NCBI GenBank assembly: GCA_964035775.1
Contig: OZ038312.1
Coordinates: 18,570,713 to 18,634,712, forward strand
Direction: 5' to 3'
From: Osedax frankpressi
Taxonomy: Eukaryota; Annelida; Polychaeta; Sabellida; Siboglinidae
Length of the DNA: 64,000 nucleotides
Shown: positions 1-15,600 of the stretch, one piece after another
How positions within the stretch are numbered: position 1 is the first letter of the stretch
How the letters are laid out: every line of letters begins with the position of its first letter
Program-made: the position numbers and the translations under genes
Notes under the pieces: model-generated
What the model was told of the DNA's origin: nothing
What the model saw: only the letters and a program-made list of their open reading frames with translations
The model's database searches: none

Positions 1-635
1 CTACAAGGTGTTCAATAGTTCACAGAAAAGTTAGTAGTGGGGACAATGGGGTTGGGAAGTGCGTATATGGTGTCTACCTATGGGGAGTAGTAGGGCTATG
101 ATTGCAGTGGTGAATGGTTTGCGAAGGAATGAAACTTTAAATGGTAGTATGGAAATGGGGTGAGACAAGCCAAAGTGGGATATGGGATGAACGTAGGGTT
201 TGGTTGTATGGGTGGAGTGGGAGGCAATAAGGGGCATAGGGTAATTGTATAACTGGAAGTACAGAAATGGAGGAAAGTGGGTAATTAGTGGGTAATTAGG
301 TTGCGGAGGGAACAGGACAATGTGGGATCGGGGTAATAAGTATTGTTAGGTTATTGATGTGATGAGGTTTGTTACGAGTTGTGTTATGGACTATGTGGGC
401 CTTAGGGTAGATATAAGGAAGTGGAGATATGAAGAAAGCCATAAACTGACCTCACATTCTCATTATTAATATCAGTTTGTCATCTGTCTTAGATTTGTTT
501 GTATCATCAATTGTTTTAATTTATCAATTAACTTTAATATTGTATGTGTATCATAAGTGTCAGTTAAAAAGTGTCAAAGTGTCGGTGTCAAAGTGTATTA
601 GTCGCTAAGTGATGTTATAATGATCCATTACTTAG
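1..635. other. No recognised gene; probable intron of the CCP gene
   Basis: No CCP-like reading frame was found here except possibly the first few bases. CTACAAG followed by GTGTTC at 8-13 could be the end of an exon (…YK) with its donor. If so, the next exon could start in phase 0 at about 648 (CTA TCT GAC) rather than at 636. The rest is AT-rich with no repeat or RNA gene that I recognise. Confidence 0.3.
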
Positions 636-3600
636 TGCTCGTGGAGCTATCTGACTACTACAATACCGCGGAATGCAGTTCTAGTAGATTGTGGCAGCCC
701 CGCAATATTCCCACCTGCATGGTGGCCAAGTGTACAGCCCCGCCCATACTGCCATCCAATCAGCTTCGCCGAACAAAACCTATCTACCGACTGCGAAATT
801 GTTTGTCCCTCTCCTTCTCCCTCCTCTTCCCTCTCCCTTCTCTTCCCTCTCCCTCCTCTTTCCTCTCCCTCCTCTTCCCTCCCTATCCCTTCCCTTCCTC
901 TCTCTCCTCTTCCCTCTCCCTCCTCTTCCCTCTCCCTCCCCTTCCCTCTCTCTTCCATCCTCTTCCCTCTCTCTCCCTTCCCTCCCTCTCCTTCTCTCTT
1001 CCCTCTCTCTCCCTCTCTCTCCTTCCCTTAACCCTCCTTCTCCCCTCTCCCTCCCTCTCCCTCCTCTTTCCTCTCCCTCCTCTTCCCTCTCCCTTCCCTC
1101 CCTATCCCTTCCCTTCCTCTCTCTCCTCTTCCCTCTCTCTCCTCTTCCCTCTCCCTCCTCTTCCCTCTCCCTCCCCTTCCCTCTCTCTTCCCTCCCTCTC
1201 CCTCTACATCCTCTTCCCTCCGCTTCCTATCCCTCTCTCTCCCTCCTCTTCCCTCTCCCTTCCCTCTCTCTTCTCTCCCTCTCCCTCTCTCACCTCTTCC
1301 CTCTCCATTCCCTCTCCTTCTCCCTCTCCCTCTCCCTCCTCTTCCCTCCCTCATCTTTCCTCTCCCTCCTCTTCCCTCTCCCTTCCCTCTCTCTTCCCTC
1401 TCCCTCCCTCCTCTTTCCTCTCCCTCCCTCTCCCTCTCCCTCCCTCTCCCTCTCCCTCCCTCTCCCTCTCCCTCCCCTCTCTCTCCCTCTCTCTCCTCTC
1501 CCCTCTCCCTCCCTCTCCCTCCCTTAACCCTACCCTAAACATATTCTAAACCCACTATAACCACTTACCCTCAGCTGTACAGATTATTTGCTCTCTTGGT
1601 CACAAACCCTCCTCTTCCCTCTCCCTCCCTCTCCCTCCTCTTCCCTCTCTCTCCTCTTCCCTCTCCCTCCCTTAACCCTACCCTAAACATATTCTAAACC
1701 CACTATAACCACTTACCCTCAGCTGTACAGTTCATTTGCTCTCTTGGTCACAAACCCTCCTCTTCCCTCTCCCTTCCCTCTCTCTTCCCTCTCCCTCTCC
1801 CTCTCTCTCCCTCCCTCTCTATCCTCTTCCCTCTCCCTCTCCCTCCCTCTCCCTCTCCCTTCCCTCTCTCTCCCTCTCTCTCCTCTCCCCTCTCCCTCCC
1901 TCTCCCTTCCCTCTCTCCCTCTCTCTCCTCTTCCCTCTCCCTCCCTCTCTCTCCCTCTCTCTCCTCTTCCCTCTCCATCCCTCTCCATTCCCTCTCTCTT
2001 CCCTCTCCCTCCTCTTCCCTCTCCCTTCCCTCTCCTCTTCCCTCTCCCTTCCCTCTCCTCTTCCCTCTCCCTTCCCTCTCTCTTCCCTCTCCCTCTCCCT
2101 CTCTCTCCCTCCCTCTCTCTCCTCTTTCCTCTCCCTCCTCTTCCCTCTCCCTTCCCTCTCTCTTCCCTCCCTCTCCCTCTCCCTCCTCTTTCCTCTCCCT
2201 CCTCTTCCCTCTCCCTTCCCTCCCTATCCCTTCCCTTCCTCTCTCTCCTCTTCCCTTTCCCTCCTCTTCCCTCTCCCTCCCCTTCCCTCTCTCTTCCATC
2301 CTCTTCCCTCTCTCTCCCTTCCCTCCCTCTCCCTCTCTCTTACCTCTCTCTCCCTCTCTCTCCCTCCCTTAACCCTCCTTCTCCCCTCTCCCTCCCTCTC
2401 CCTCCTCTTCCCTCTCCCTTCCCTCTCTCTTCCATCCCACTCCCTCTCCCTCCTCTTTCCTCTCCCTCCTCTTCCCTCTCCCTTCCCTCTCTATCCCTTC
2501 CCTTCCTCTCTCTCCTCTTCCCTCTCCCTCCTCTTCCCTCTCCCCCCCTTCCCTCTCTCTTCCATCCTCTTCCCTCTATCTCCCTTCCCTCCCTATCCCT
2601 CTCTATTCCCTCTCTCTCCCTCCCTTAACCCTCCTTCTCCCCTCTCCCTCCCTCTCCCTCCTCTTCCCTCTCCCTTCCCTCTCTCTTCCCTCCCTCTCCC
2701 TCTCCCTCCTCTTTCCTCTCCCTCCTCTTCCCTCTCCCTTCCCTCCCTCTCCCTTCCCTCCCTCTCTCTCCTCTTCCCTCTCCCTCCCTCTCTCTCCCTC
2801 TCTCTCCTCTTCCCTCTCCATCCCTCTCCCTTCCCTATCTCTTCCCTCTCCCTCCTCTTCCCTCTTCACTCTCCCTCCCTCTCCCTCTCCCTCTCCCTTC
2901 CCTCTCTCTCCCTCTCTCTCCTCTCCCCTCTCCCTCCCTCTCCCTCCCTTAACCCTACCCTAAACATATTCTAAACCCACTATAACCACTTACCCTCAGC
3001 TGTACAGATTATTTGCTCTCCTGGTCACAAACCCTCTACAGCTGTCCATTTAGCAACTTCTTACTGCAATATGAACAACACATGGTCAGAATATAAAGTT
3101 CCATGCAAGAAAATAAATTGCAAAGTACCAATATTCAAAAATGGATATGTTGAGTTCGGTTAGTTATTGCATCATGGCGATTACCTAAGAGTTATTATGT
3201 CATCATGGGGTTTACGTCATATAACCATAATCTCAATGGAGTATTTTGATAACAACTTTATCTAACATTACTAGTGCTAATAGTTAAATAAATAGTTAGG
3301 CGAGGTTAAAGTTATTATTATTTAACCTCCTAATATCAAACTCTCTGAAAAAGAAATCTCTTAATCTCACTTAAAGACAAATTGATTATGTCAGATTTCT
3401 AATGACAATGTAATTTTATATACATTATGTAAGTTATGGGTGTTTTTGAAATGAAAAATATTAACATTGTGCTAATCTTTGACGTATTTATTCTGACCTC
3501 GCAACCGAAGTCTATTCCTCGTCACCACGACCCCCGACCCCAACCTCAATCCTCCGATCAGATAACGACGAACACATTACGGAGTATGGGCACACCGTGA

Positions 3601-6600
3601 GATATATGTGCGTGAAAGGTTACAAACACGCCTATGCGAATGACAATACCACCTGTCTCCGGAATGGTCAGTGGACGTTTTCTCCACCTAGTTGCCAGTT
3701 GGAATACTGCCCGATACTACCAAAGATTGCCAACAGCCAATTCAGCAATACTGTGATCGATTACAGGTGACCTTTGACTCTAGGACCGTTTACAAATGTC
3801 CTAATATTCAATGCCTCCATATCTTAACATCTCCTTAATTCCCACTTCCTCGTGATATAAATGCTTAATTTATTAGAAATTCATTCACTCCCTACTCCAC
3901 GTCCCTACTCTCCGCCTACTCTTCCCCTACTCCACTTTCCCTACTCTCCCCATGCTCCCTTGCAGATACAATGACACCCTGAAATTTGACTGCATCAATG
4001 GTTTCGACCGCGACCCCAATATCAAAATTGTGTGTAAGTCTGATGGAGCTTGGTTGCAGATTAATGACACACAGTCTCCGCCTTGTAGTAGGGTGGTCGG
4101 ATGTCATGACCCTACGTTGACCTTTGGTTCACGTATCGTCATCAAGGGTGACAGCTTTAGCACAGAACGCAAAGTTTGTACGGTGTTTGAGCCATGAGGG
4201 TTAGGGTTTGGGGTTTATAGTTTGAGTTGGGATGCATAAGATATAGAGTTAATTAACCTCTCTTTAACCCCAACACTAACTCCATCCCTAAACCTTAGCC
4301 TATTAGTGCGTATAATACCATTATTACCATAACCTCGCTCCTAATACCGCTCCTAATACCGCCCATAACCACGCCCCTATTACCGCCCATAACCTCGCTC
4401 CTAATACCGCCCATAACCTCGCTCCTAATACCGCCCATAACCACGCTCCTAATACCGCCCATAACTACGCTCCTAACCTCGCTCCTAATACCGCCCATAA
4501 CCTCGCTCCTAATACCGCCCATAACTACGCTCCTAACCTCGCTCCTAATACCGCCCATAACCTCGCTCCTAATACCGCCCATAACTACGCTCCTAGTACC
4601 GCCCATAACCACGCTCCTAATACCGCCCATAACCTCGCTCCTAATACCGCCCATAACCTCGCTCCTAATACCGCCCATAACTACGCTCCTAACCTCGCTC
4701 CTAATACCGCCCATAACCTCGCTCCTAATACCGCCCATAACTACGCTCCTAACCTCGCTCCTAATACCGCCCATAACCTCGCTCCTAATACCGCCCATAA
4801 CCTCGCTCCTAATACCGCCCATAACTACGCTCCTAGTACCGCCCATAACCTCGCTCCTAATACCGCCCATAACCTCGCTCCTAATACCGCCCATAACCTC
4901 GCTCCTAATACCGCCCATAACCTCGCTCCTAATACCGCCCATAACCTCGCTCCTAATACCGCTCCTAATACCGCCCATAACCTCGCTCCTAATACCGCCC
5001 ATAACCTCGCTCCTAATACCGCCCATAACCTCGCTCCTAATACCGCCCATAACCTCGCTCCTAATACCGCCCATAACCTCGCTCCTAATACCGCCCATAA
5101 CCTCGCTCCTAATACCGCCCATAACCTCGCTCCTAATACCGCCCATAACCACGCTCCTAATACCGCCCATAACCTCGCTCCTAATACCGCCCATAACCTC
5201 GCTCCTAATACCGCCCATAACTACGCTCCTAGTACCGCCCATAACCTCGCTCCTAATACCGCCCATAACCTCGCTCCTAATACCGCCCATAACCTCGCTC
5301 CTAATACCGCCCATAACCTCGCTCCTAATACCGCCCATAACCTCGCTCCTAATACCGCCCATAACCTCGCTCCTAATACCGCCCATAACCTCGCTCCTAA
5401 CCCCGCCCATAACCTCGCTCCTAATACCGCCCATAACCTCGCTCCTAATACCGCCCATAACCTCGCTCCTAATACCGCCCATAACCTCGCTCCTAATACC
5501 GCCCATAACCTCGCTCCTAATACCGCCCATAACCACGCCCCTATTACCGCCCATAACCTCGCTCCTAATACCGCCCATAACCTCACTCCTAATACCGCCC
5601 ATAACCTCGCTCCTAATACCGCCCATAACCACGCCCCTATTACCGCCCATAACCACGCTCCTAATACCGCCCATAACTACGCTCCTAATACCGCCCATAA
5701 CCACGCCCCTATTACCGCCCATAACCTCGCTCCTAATACCGCCCATAACCACGCTCCTAATACCGCCCATAACCTCGCTCCTAATACCGCCCATAACCTC
5801 GCTCCTAATACCGCCCATAACCTCGCTCCTAATACCGCCCATAACCACGCTCCTAATACCGCCCATAACCTCGCTCCTAATACCGCCCATAACCTCGCTC
5901 CTAATACCGCCCATAACCACGCCCATAACCCCGCCCATAACCTCGCTCCTAATACCGCCCATAACCTCGCTCCTAATACCGCCCATAACCACGCCCCTAT
6001 TACCGCCCATAACCTCGCTCCTAATACCGCCCATAACCTCGCTCCTAATACCGCCCATAACCACGCCCCTATTACCGCCCATAACCTCGCTCCTAATACC
6101 GCCCATAACCTCGCTCCTAATACCGCCCATAACCACGCCCCTATTACCGCCCATAACCTCGCTCCTAATACCGCCCATAACCACGCTCCTAATACCGCCC
6201 ATAACCACGCCCATAACCCCGCCCATAACCTCGCTCCTAATACCGCCCATAACCTCGCTCCTAATACCGCCCATAACCACGCTCCTAATACCGCCCATAA
6301 CCTCGCTCCTAATACCGCCCATAACCACGCTCCTAATACCGCCCATAACCACGCCCATAACCCCGCCCATAACCACGCCCCTAATACCGCCCATAACCTC
6401 GCTCCCTACCACGTCCACCAGTCCGGCGACATCATCGAGTTCAATTGCAACTACGGTTACAAGTTAAAAGGGGTGAAACGTGTGCGTTGTCTTAGCGACG
6501 GAAACAGATGGACAGCGGTGCCCCCTGTGTGCTTGAAGGCGTGGTGTACGGCTCCTACCATAAACCACGCTTCCCTCGAGACAACCAGTCAACTGACGGG

Positions 6601-9600
6601 TCAGTAGGAGGAGGGAAAGGAGGGCAGGAAGACGGAAAGGGGAGAAGAATAGATATCTGGGAATAATACTGGGAAGTAATACAGTAGGGAGGGAATGAAT
6701 GAGCTATGGAGGGGGAGGGTAGAAGGGATTGAGTGAAGGATGCTTTATTAACTGATTAGATTGCGAATCTGATTATTTAGTAAAGACATAAGTTACGTCT
6801 AAGATGATAAGTTACGTTTAAGATGACCAAATTCTTTAAAAGACAAAACTTTTTCGCAATTTGACAATTTTTAACAATGAAATTACTTTCGTAATCTCTA
6901 TGACGTCCTCTCGGTCAAGCTAACCTCATAAGCTCTTTAGTTATCTTACGTAAGATCTGCCGCCCAGATGGTAAGTTCCCCTACAATACTGCTCTGATGG
7001 TGCGATGCATGTCCGGTTACGAGGTGGTTGGAGCCGCGATTTCCACCTGCCAAGGAGATGACGTCTGGATACCACTTCTTGCCAACTGCAGACTTATGCA
7101 ATGCCAAACCCCGCACATCGATGGCGCCAGCAACGAAATGCCGACCTCATTAAAGTATAGGGAGACCATGGAGGTCAGCGAGTCTCACCACACATCAGTC
7201 TTTCTTTTCTCCCATCTCTAACGCTGTTTCTATACGGCTATCTCACACTATCTCGGTTTCACTGGGGCAGTCACTCACCATAGTGAGATTTAATTGACCT
7301 ACTCACTCACTCACCAACTCGCCCACCCACCAACTCACACACACTCACCCACTCACCCACCCACCAACTCACACACACTCACCCACCCATCCACTCACAC
7401 ACACTCACCCACTAGCACATACTTACCCACCCACCCACTCACACATAATCACCCACTCGCACACACTCACCCACTCGCACACAGTCACCCACTAGCACAT
7501 ACTTACCCACCCACCAACTCACACACACTCACCCACCCACCCACTCACACATATTCACCCACTCACACACACTCACCCACCAACTTACACACACTTACCC
7601 ACCCACCAACTCACACACACTCACCCACTCACCCACTCACACACACTCACCCACCCACCCACTCGCACACACTCACCCACTCACCCACTCACACACACTC
7701 ACACACAATCACACACTCGCGCATAAGCTCATTATATCTTTTAACTAGATCAAGTGTAAAGTTGGACTAGTTGTATCTGGAAAGAACAATAAAATGACCT
7801 GTGGGTTGTATGGACGCTGGAGCAACATTGGTAAATGTATTGAATCAATTTGTAATCCTCCTCGCATTGATAATGGTTAGAATGTCAAGTCAAAGTCAAC
7901 TTTGACCTTTAATACGAGCTAAAGAAATAGAAATGTTGACCAGTAGTGGCTTATACCATTTTCGTATACGCTGTTTATATTATACATGGAGTATCTTTTA
8001 TCAATTATACCATTTTATACTTTTTTCTTATCACAATATTTATCAGTTAATAATATACAGATTGCAGATAAATAGGTCAATAGGTCAATCTAACACATGC
8101 TTGTTGTATGTTTGTTTATTTCTCTTTATTAAATCTTTTGTTTGTAAATTAGTATGTAATATACCAGAAAACAATCTAAATCATTACATTTTGTATTCTA
8201 GAAATAATATTATATTATAATTTATATTTATTTTTGTACAAATTTCAATATATTTTACAAAATAATAGTTTTATAAAATAATAAAGTTTTACAAAATCCT
8301 TTAATATGTTAAAAAAAAGTATTTGTTACAATACAGTTACATGGATTGTTTGCAGGGTAGTTATTTTGTTTTGTTTAAGTTACTCTTTCAATTTGGTTTA
8401 ATCAAATCAACAATAAACGTAGATATAAAAAATGTCATTAATTACTTTCATTTTAAATTTGTAATTATTTATTTGTTTTATTTGTAATCTTCACAATTCA
8501 GGTGGTTTATATTTTAAATGAATTGTTTATTATTAATTGATTAACTGTTTGCTACTTTCCAATTAAACAGCGAACGTCATTGGAAATCAGAGTTCCTCGA
8601 ATGGTTTCATTCATCGAGACGTTATCGAGTTAGTTTGCAACCACGGCTACAAACGTATTGGCTCTCAGTACAGCATGTGCTCCAAGGTTAAGCCCCTCCT
8701 CTTATTCGTGTCCTTGACCCTAGTTGCTATATATCAACTATATATCAACTATATATCAACTATATATCAACTATATATCAACTATATATCAACTATATAT
8801 CAACTATATATCAACTATATATCAACTATATATCAACTATATATCAACTATATATCAACTATATATTAACTATATATCAACTATATATCAACTATATATC
8901 AACTTTATATCAACTTTATATCAACTATATATCAACTATATATCAACTATATATCAACTATATATCAACTATATATCAACTATATATCAACTATATATCA
9001 ACTATATATCAACTTTATATCAACTATATATCAACTATATATCAACTATATATCAACTATATATCAACTATATATCAACTATATATCAACTATATATCAA
9101 CTTTATATCAACTATATATCAACTATATATCAACTTTATATCAACTTTATATCAACTATATATCAACTATATATCAACTATATATCAACTATATATCAAC
9201 TATATATCAACTATATATCAACTATATATCAACTATATATCAACTATATATCAACTATATATCAACTATATATTAACTATATATCAACTATATATCAACT
9301 ATATATCAACTTTATATCAACTTTATATCAACTATATATCAACTATATATCAACTATATATCAACTATATATCAACTATATATCAACTATATATCAACTA
9401 TATATCAACTATATATCAACTATATATCAACTATATATCAACTTTATATCAACTATATATCAACTATATATCAACTATATATCAACTATATATCAACTAT
9501 ATATCAACTATATATCAACTATATATCAACTATATATCAACTTTATATCAACTATATATCAACTATATATCAACTATATATCAACTATATATCAACTATA

Positions 9601-12600
9601 TATCAACTATATATCAACTATATATCAACTTTATATCAACTATATATCAACTATATATCAACTATATATCAACTATATATCAACTATATATCAACTTTAT
9701 ATCAACTATATATCAACTATATATCAACTATATATCAACTTTATATCAACTTTATATCAACTATATATCAACTATATATCAACTATATATCAACTATATA
9801 TCAACTATATATCAACTATATATCAACTATATATCAACTATATATCAACTATATATCAACTTTATATCAACTTTATATCAACTATATATCAACTATATAT
9901 CAACTATATATCAACTATATATCAACTATATATCAACTATATATCAACTATATATCAACTTTATATCAACTTTATATCAACTATATATCAACTATATATC
10001 AACTATATATCAACTATATATCAACTATATATCAACTATATATCAACTTTATATCAACTATATATCAACTATATATCAACTATATATCAACTATATATCA
10101 ACTATATATCAACTATATATCAAATATATATCAACTTTATATCAACTATATATCAACTATATATCAACTATATATCAACTATATATCAACTATATATCAA
10201 CTATATATCAACTATATATCAACTATATATCAACTTTATATCAACTATATATCAACTATATATCAACTATATATCAACTATATATCAACTATATATCAAC
10301 TATATATCAACTATATATCAACTATATATCAACTATATATCAACTATATATCAACTATATATCAACTATATATCAACTATATATCAACTATATATCAACT
10401 ATATATCAACTATATATCAACTAATATTCTTGATGTGGAAATAAAATAAACAGATTATTTGCTACAATATCTCATACTAATTATTTTATAAAGTAAAAAT
10501 AAACTTATTTATACATTCATTTATACATTCATTTATACACTCATTTATACATTCATTATACATTCATTATACATTCATTTATACATTCATTTATACATTC
10601 ATTATACATTCATTATTGTAATAAATATGCTAGTCAATGAATCAGAATGTGTTCGTTATTTTATATAATTATTTTACGGTTAACACTTTAAGTTTGGGGT
10701 TTGGCTACACTTGTCTACAGAATGCAAACCTATAATGTGCCAACTACAGACGACATTGAAAGTAACAAAGGTCATTCATCATGATTATAATAATCCATTA
10801 CAGTTCATCATAAGAAATATTACAATTATAATACAATTAAAGAAATCAATTTTAAATGCAGTTTATTTCTATATATTTTCAATTGTTATCATTTATAGAT
10901 GATCTTAATAATAATAGTTGTTAAACTTTGTAAATAATGCATTAACTAAAATTACTAACTTACAAACATGTTTGATAAATTCCTTTGTTTTTAAAAATAC
11001 AAAACAATAACCTAAAATACTGTTTTATTCATCAATGATTACATAATTGCGGTAATAAGAAATTGAACAAACTTTATAGATATTTTATTGGGATCGCGAA
11101 AAATGTTTAAAAATTCCGTTTATAGAATTCTAAATAATAATTATTAAAATTTAGAATTTTATCAGACAAAATTACGTTAAAATAATAAGTTTGTGAATTA
11201 ATGAGCAGGTGAAGATTGTGAAGTCGAAGAAAACCAACCGCGAACCTTACCAAGACAACGGCATCTTCGCCGAACGTAACAAACCGACTCCTTACGATAT
11301 CGGAGATCAGTTGAGCTTCGAATGCCCTCCGGAGGGATACAAAATGGTCGGCGAGCCAAACATCAGCTGTAAACAGAAGGGCGATAATGGGGTTTGTATC
11401 TAGGGACTAGCCTTCGGACCTACCGACTGGCTGGACTAGCCTTCGGACCTTCCGACTGGCTGGACTAGCCTTCGGACCTACCGACTGGCTGGACTAGCCT
11501 TCGGACCTACCGACTGGTTGGACAATGCCTTCGGACCTACCGACTGGCTGGACAATGCCTTTTGAGATACTAAGATTCTCTTCTCCGGCCTCTTCTCCGG
11601 CCTGTTCTTTAAAGTGTCTGCTAGACACTCGACAACGCATCTCAATCTATTGTTACCTTTCTTATTCCTTTGTCGGCGGATCCTTCTGAACTATCTCTCC
11701 ATCGTGAATACTCTTCCTTCCCACGCTCTTAATTCATCCCTCGTCTAAATGTTATCTCCGTAGGTTACCGTTGCTTTCTACTACTTAATTAGCTAAAGTA
11801 CCCGTTCCTCTTTCCCCGACATCTGACCACGCGCACCTACATTAGGTGTGGGACCCGTTTCAACCGACCTGTCAAATCCACATGTGTAGGAATAACATTT
11901 ACATTCTGAACGGAGTCGTGGTTAACGCCAATAATTTGTACTACTACATGGACAATATCCAGTTCAAATGCTTCAAGAACTACAAACTTCAAGGTCTGCT
12001 TAAAATAAACCCAAGATATGAAATATCCCACCACCTCTCCCACCCTTCCCACCACCTCTCCCACCCTTGCCACCACCTCTCCCACCCTTCCCACCACCTC
12101 TCCCACCCTTGCCACCACCTCTCCCACCCTTCCCACCACCTCTCCCACCCTTCCCACCACCTCTCCCACCCTTGCCACCACTTCTCCCACCCTTCCCACC
12201 ACCTCTCCCACCCTTCCCACCACTTCTCCCACCCTTCCCACCACCTCTCCCACCCTTCCCACCACCTCTCCCACCCTTCCCATCACCTCTCCCACCCTTC
12301 CCACCACCTCTCCCACCCTTGCCACCACCTCTCCCACTCTTGCCACCACCTCTCCCACCCTTGCCACCACCTCTCCCACCCTTCCCACCACCTCTCCCAC
12401 CCTTCCCACCACCTCTCCCACCCTTGCCACCACCTCTCCCACCCTTCCCACCACCTCTCCCACCCTTGCCACCACTTCTCCCACCCTTCCCACCACCTCT
12501 CCCACCCTTCCCACCACCTCTCCCACCCTTGCCACCACCTCTCCCACTCTTGCCACCACCTCTCCCACCCTTCCCACCACCTCTCCCACCCTTGCCACCA

Positions 12601-15600
12601 CTTCTCCCACCCTTCCCACCACCTCTCCCACCCTTCCCACCACCTCTCCCACTCTTGCCACCACCTCTCCCACCCTTGCCACCACCTCTCCCACCCTTCC
12701 CACCACCTCTCCCACCCTTGCCACCACCTCTCCCACCCTTCCCACCACCTCTCCCACCCTTGCCACCACTTCTCCCACCCTTCCCACCACCTCTCCCACC
12801 CTTCCCACCACCTCTCCCACCCTTCCCACCACCTCTCCCACTCTTGCCACCACCTCTCCCACCCTTGCCACCACCTCTCCCACCCTTGCCACCACCTCTC
12901 CCACCCTTCCCACCACCTCTCCCACCCTTGCCACCACCTCTCCCACCCTTCCCACCACCTCTCCCACCCTTGCCACCACTTCTCCCACCCTTCCCACCAC
13001 CTCTCCCACCCTTCCCATCACCTCTCCCACCCTTCCCACCACCTCTCCCACCCTTCCCACCACCTCTCCCACCCTTGCCACCACCTCTCCCACCCTTCCC
13101 ACCACCTCTCCCACCCTTGCCACCACTTCTCCCACCCTTCCCACCACCTCTCCCACCCTTCCCATCACCTCTCCCACCCTTCCCACCACCTCTCCCACCC
13201 TTGCCACCACCTCTCCCACCCTTCCCACCACCTCTCCCACCCTTGCCACCACCTCTCCCACCCTTCCCACCACCTCTCCCACCCTTGCCACCACCTCTCC
13301 CACCCTTGCCACCACTTCTCCCACCCTTCCCACCACCTCTCCCACCCTTCCCACCACCTCTCTCCACCCTGTCCCCCACCTCTTCTACCCTTCCCACCAC
13401 CTCTCCCACCCACCTACCATTTCTCCCACCCTGTCCCCCACCTCTTCTACCCTGCCCACTACCTCTCACCCCGCACACACCTACCACCCTCTAACCACCC
13501 TCAATACCATAATTCTCTCACCCCTTACCACCCACACTCCCTGACCCCTCGAAACGCATACTCCCTCACCCCTATCACCCCCATACTCCCTGACCCCTGA
13601 CCCCCACTGCCACCTGTTCCCCAGGTGTAAGCCAACTCGTGTGTAAGAATGGCAACTGGAGTAATTCAATTCCTACTTGCATTCCCGAATCTTGCCCTTC
13701 GATAAAACCTCCCGAGAATGGTGTTCTCAAAGGGTCACTGCACGTGCTTACCACGGTATGTTGGGGTAGGGCATGCGTGCGAAGTGGAGGTGAGAGTAGG
13801 GTTCTATGGGATGTAGCTTCGTGCTGGTAAGATTGAAGTGGGGGTACCGGGGGGTGGCTTAGATGCATTGCGGATGGGAAAAGGAATAGACGTTGGATGG
13901 AATACAATAGAGTGTATTGTATTTAGCAGTTTCTATATGCGGGGAAGCTTATGATTAGTGCTAATTTATTAACTTATTAATACTTCGAATTTATATTGTC
14001 ACTATCTAGAATAAATCTCGTATTTAAAGTATTTGAAATTAAAAATACAATGCAATATTCATTATAAACATAAAATAAAATCCTTTTGATTTATTATAAT
14101 AATAATATATAAACTTATTTTAACTAAATATTACATCATTAATATTTAGATAGTAATAATTACGGTATTTATTTAAAACTATAATATTCATAACATTTTT
14201 ATAAATCAATCTCCAAATATTCACTCAATAACTTTTAATGTTTCTTCGTAAATTTTCTATTTTTTAAACTTTTTATATTTTTAAACTTGTAATCACAAAA
14301 TCAATAATTTAATAAAATTAATATTTATCTGAGTCATCATTAATTTGTATTTAGTATCGCAGTTTTAACTTTGACGGCACCAAAATTACAGATTGAGGTG
14401 AGCTGTAAAACTGGTTTCCGGTTCTATAAAGATGAGCAGTCGAGTGATTTAATATTCCTGAAGCTGAGGTGTCGAGAGAATAAGACATGGTCTGGAGATA
14501 TCATGCGCTACCAGTGTCGTCCAATCAGATGTCCGATGCCACTGCAAATTGACAACGGAGAATTTGGTGTCGAAGGTCAGTGAGTTTAAATCACCTTTTT
14601 AGAGCTCTAATGTTCTAGTGTCACATTCTAATGTTCTAGTGTCACATTCTAATGTTCTAGTGTCACATTATAATGTTCTAGTGTCACATTCTAATGTTCT
14701 AGTGTCACATTCTAATGTTCTAGTGTCACATTCTAATGTTCTAGTGTCACATTCTAATGTTCTAGTGTCACATTCTAATGTTCTAGTGTCACATTCTAAT
14801 GTTCTAGTGTCACATTATAATGTTCTAGTATCACATTCTAATGTTCTAGTGTCACATTCTAATGTTCTAGTGTCACATTCTAATGTTCTAGTGTCACATT
14901 CTAATATTCTAGTGTCACATTCTAATGTTCTAGTGTCACATTCTAATGTTCTAGTGTCACATTCTAATGTTCTAGTGTCACATTCTAATGGTCTAGTGTC
15001 ACATTCTAATGTTCTAGTGTCACATTCTAATGTTCTAGTGTCACATTCTAATATTCTAGTGTCACATTCTAATGTTCTAGTGTCACATTCTAATGTTCTA
15101 GTGTCACATTCTAATGTCACATTCTAATGTTCTAGTGTCACATTCTCACACTACTCACCGTACTCACCGTACTCACTCTACTCACACTACTCACACTACT
15201 CACACTACTCACGCTACTCACACTACTCACACTACTCACACTACTCACACTACTCACACTACTCACTCTACTCACTCTACTCACACTACTCACACTACTC
15301 ACCGTACTCACACTACTCACACTACTCTCGCCAGGGTTCGAGTTCGCCGATGATGTCGAGTACTCGTGTACTCGCGGTTTCGAGTTGGTCGGCGACTCAA
15401 GGTTCGACTGCACCCTGGAAGGCAAATGGTCCGGGGAGCCACCGGAGTGCATTCCGGTCCTCTGTTCGGTACCACCGTTACCTGTGACGCACGCCATCTA
15501 CCGCAGCATCTCGGGAAGTCTGTCCAACGATCCATCGGACCCGACTTCCTCTTCCTCGTCCTCTTCCCGTACCCCCGCCGTAGTCCCCGACACGGTGAAC

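Noticed and set aside
1024-2960. CCCTTAACCCT motifs that look telomere-like
   Set aside because: They occur singly within the CT array and at the copied junction, with no run of TTAGGG-type repeats, so they are not an interstitial telomere.
620-2974. Ser/Leu/Pro-rich frames on + and Arg/Glu/Gly-rich frames on -
   Set aside because: They are products of the CT/GA array in intron 1. Only 636-800 is coding.
4295-6418. 707-codon minus-strand reading frame of VMGGIRSE repeats
   Set aside because: It arises from a 24-bp tandem unit without stops, lies inside an intron, and has no coding features. The same holds for the long frames at 8724-10424, 11837-13600, 14618-15127 and 32568-36065.
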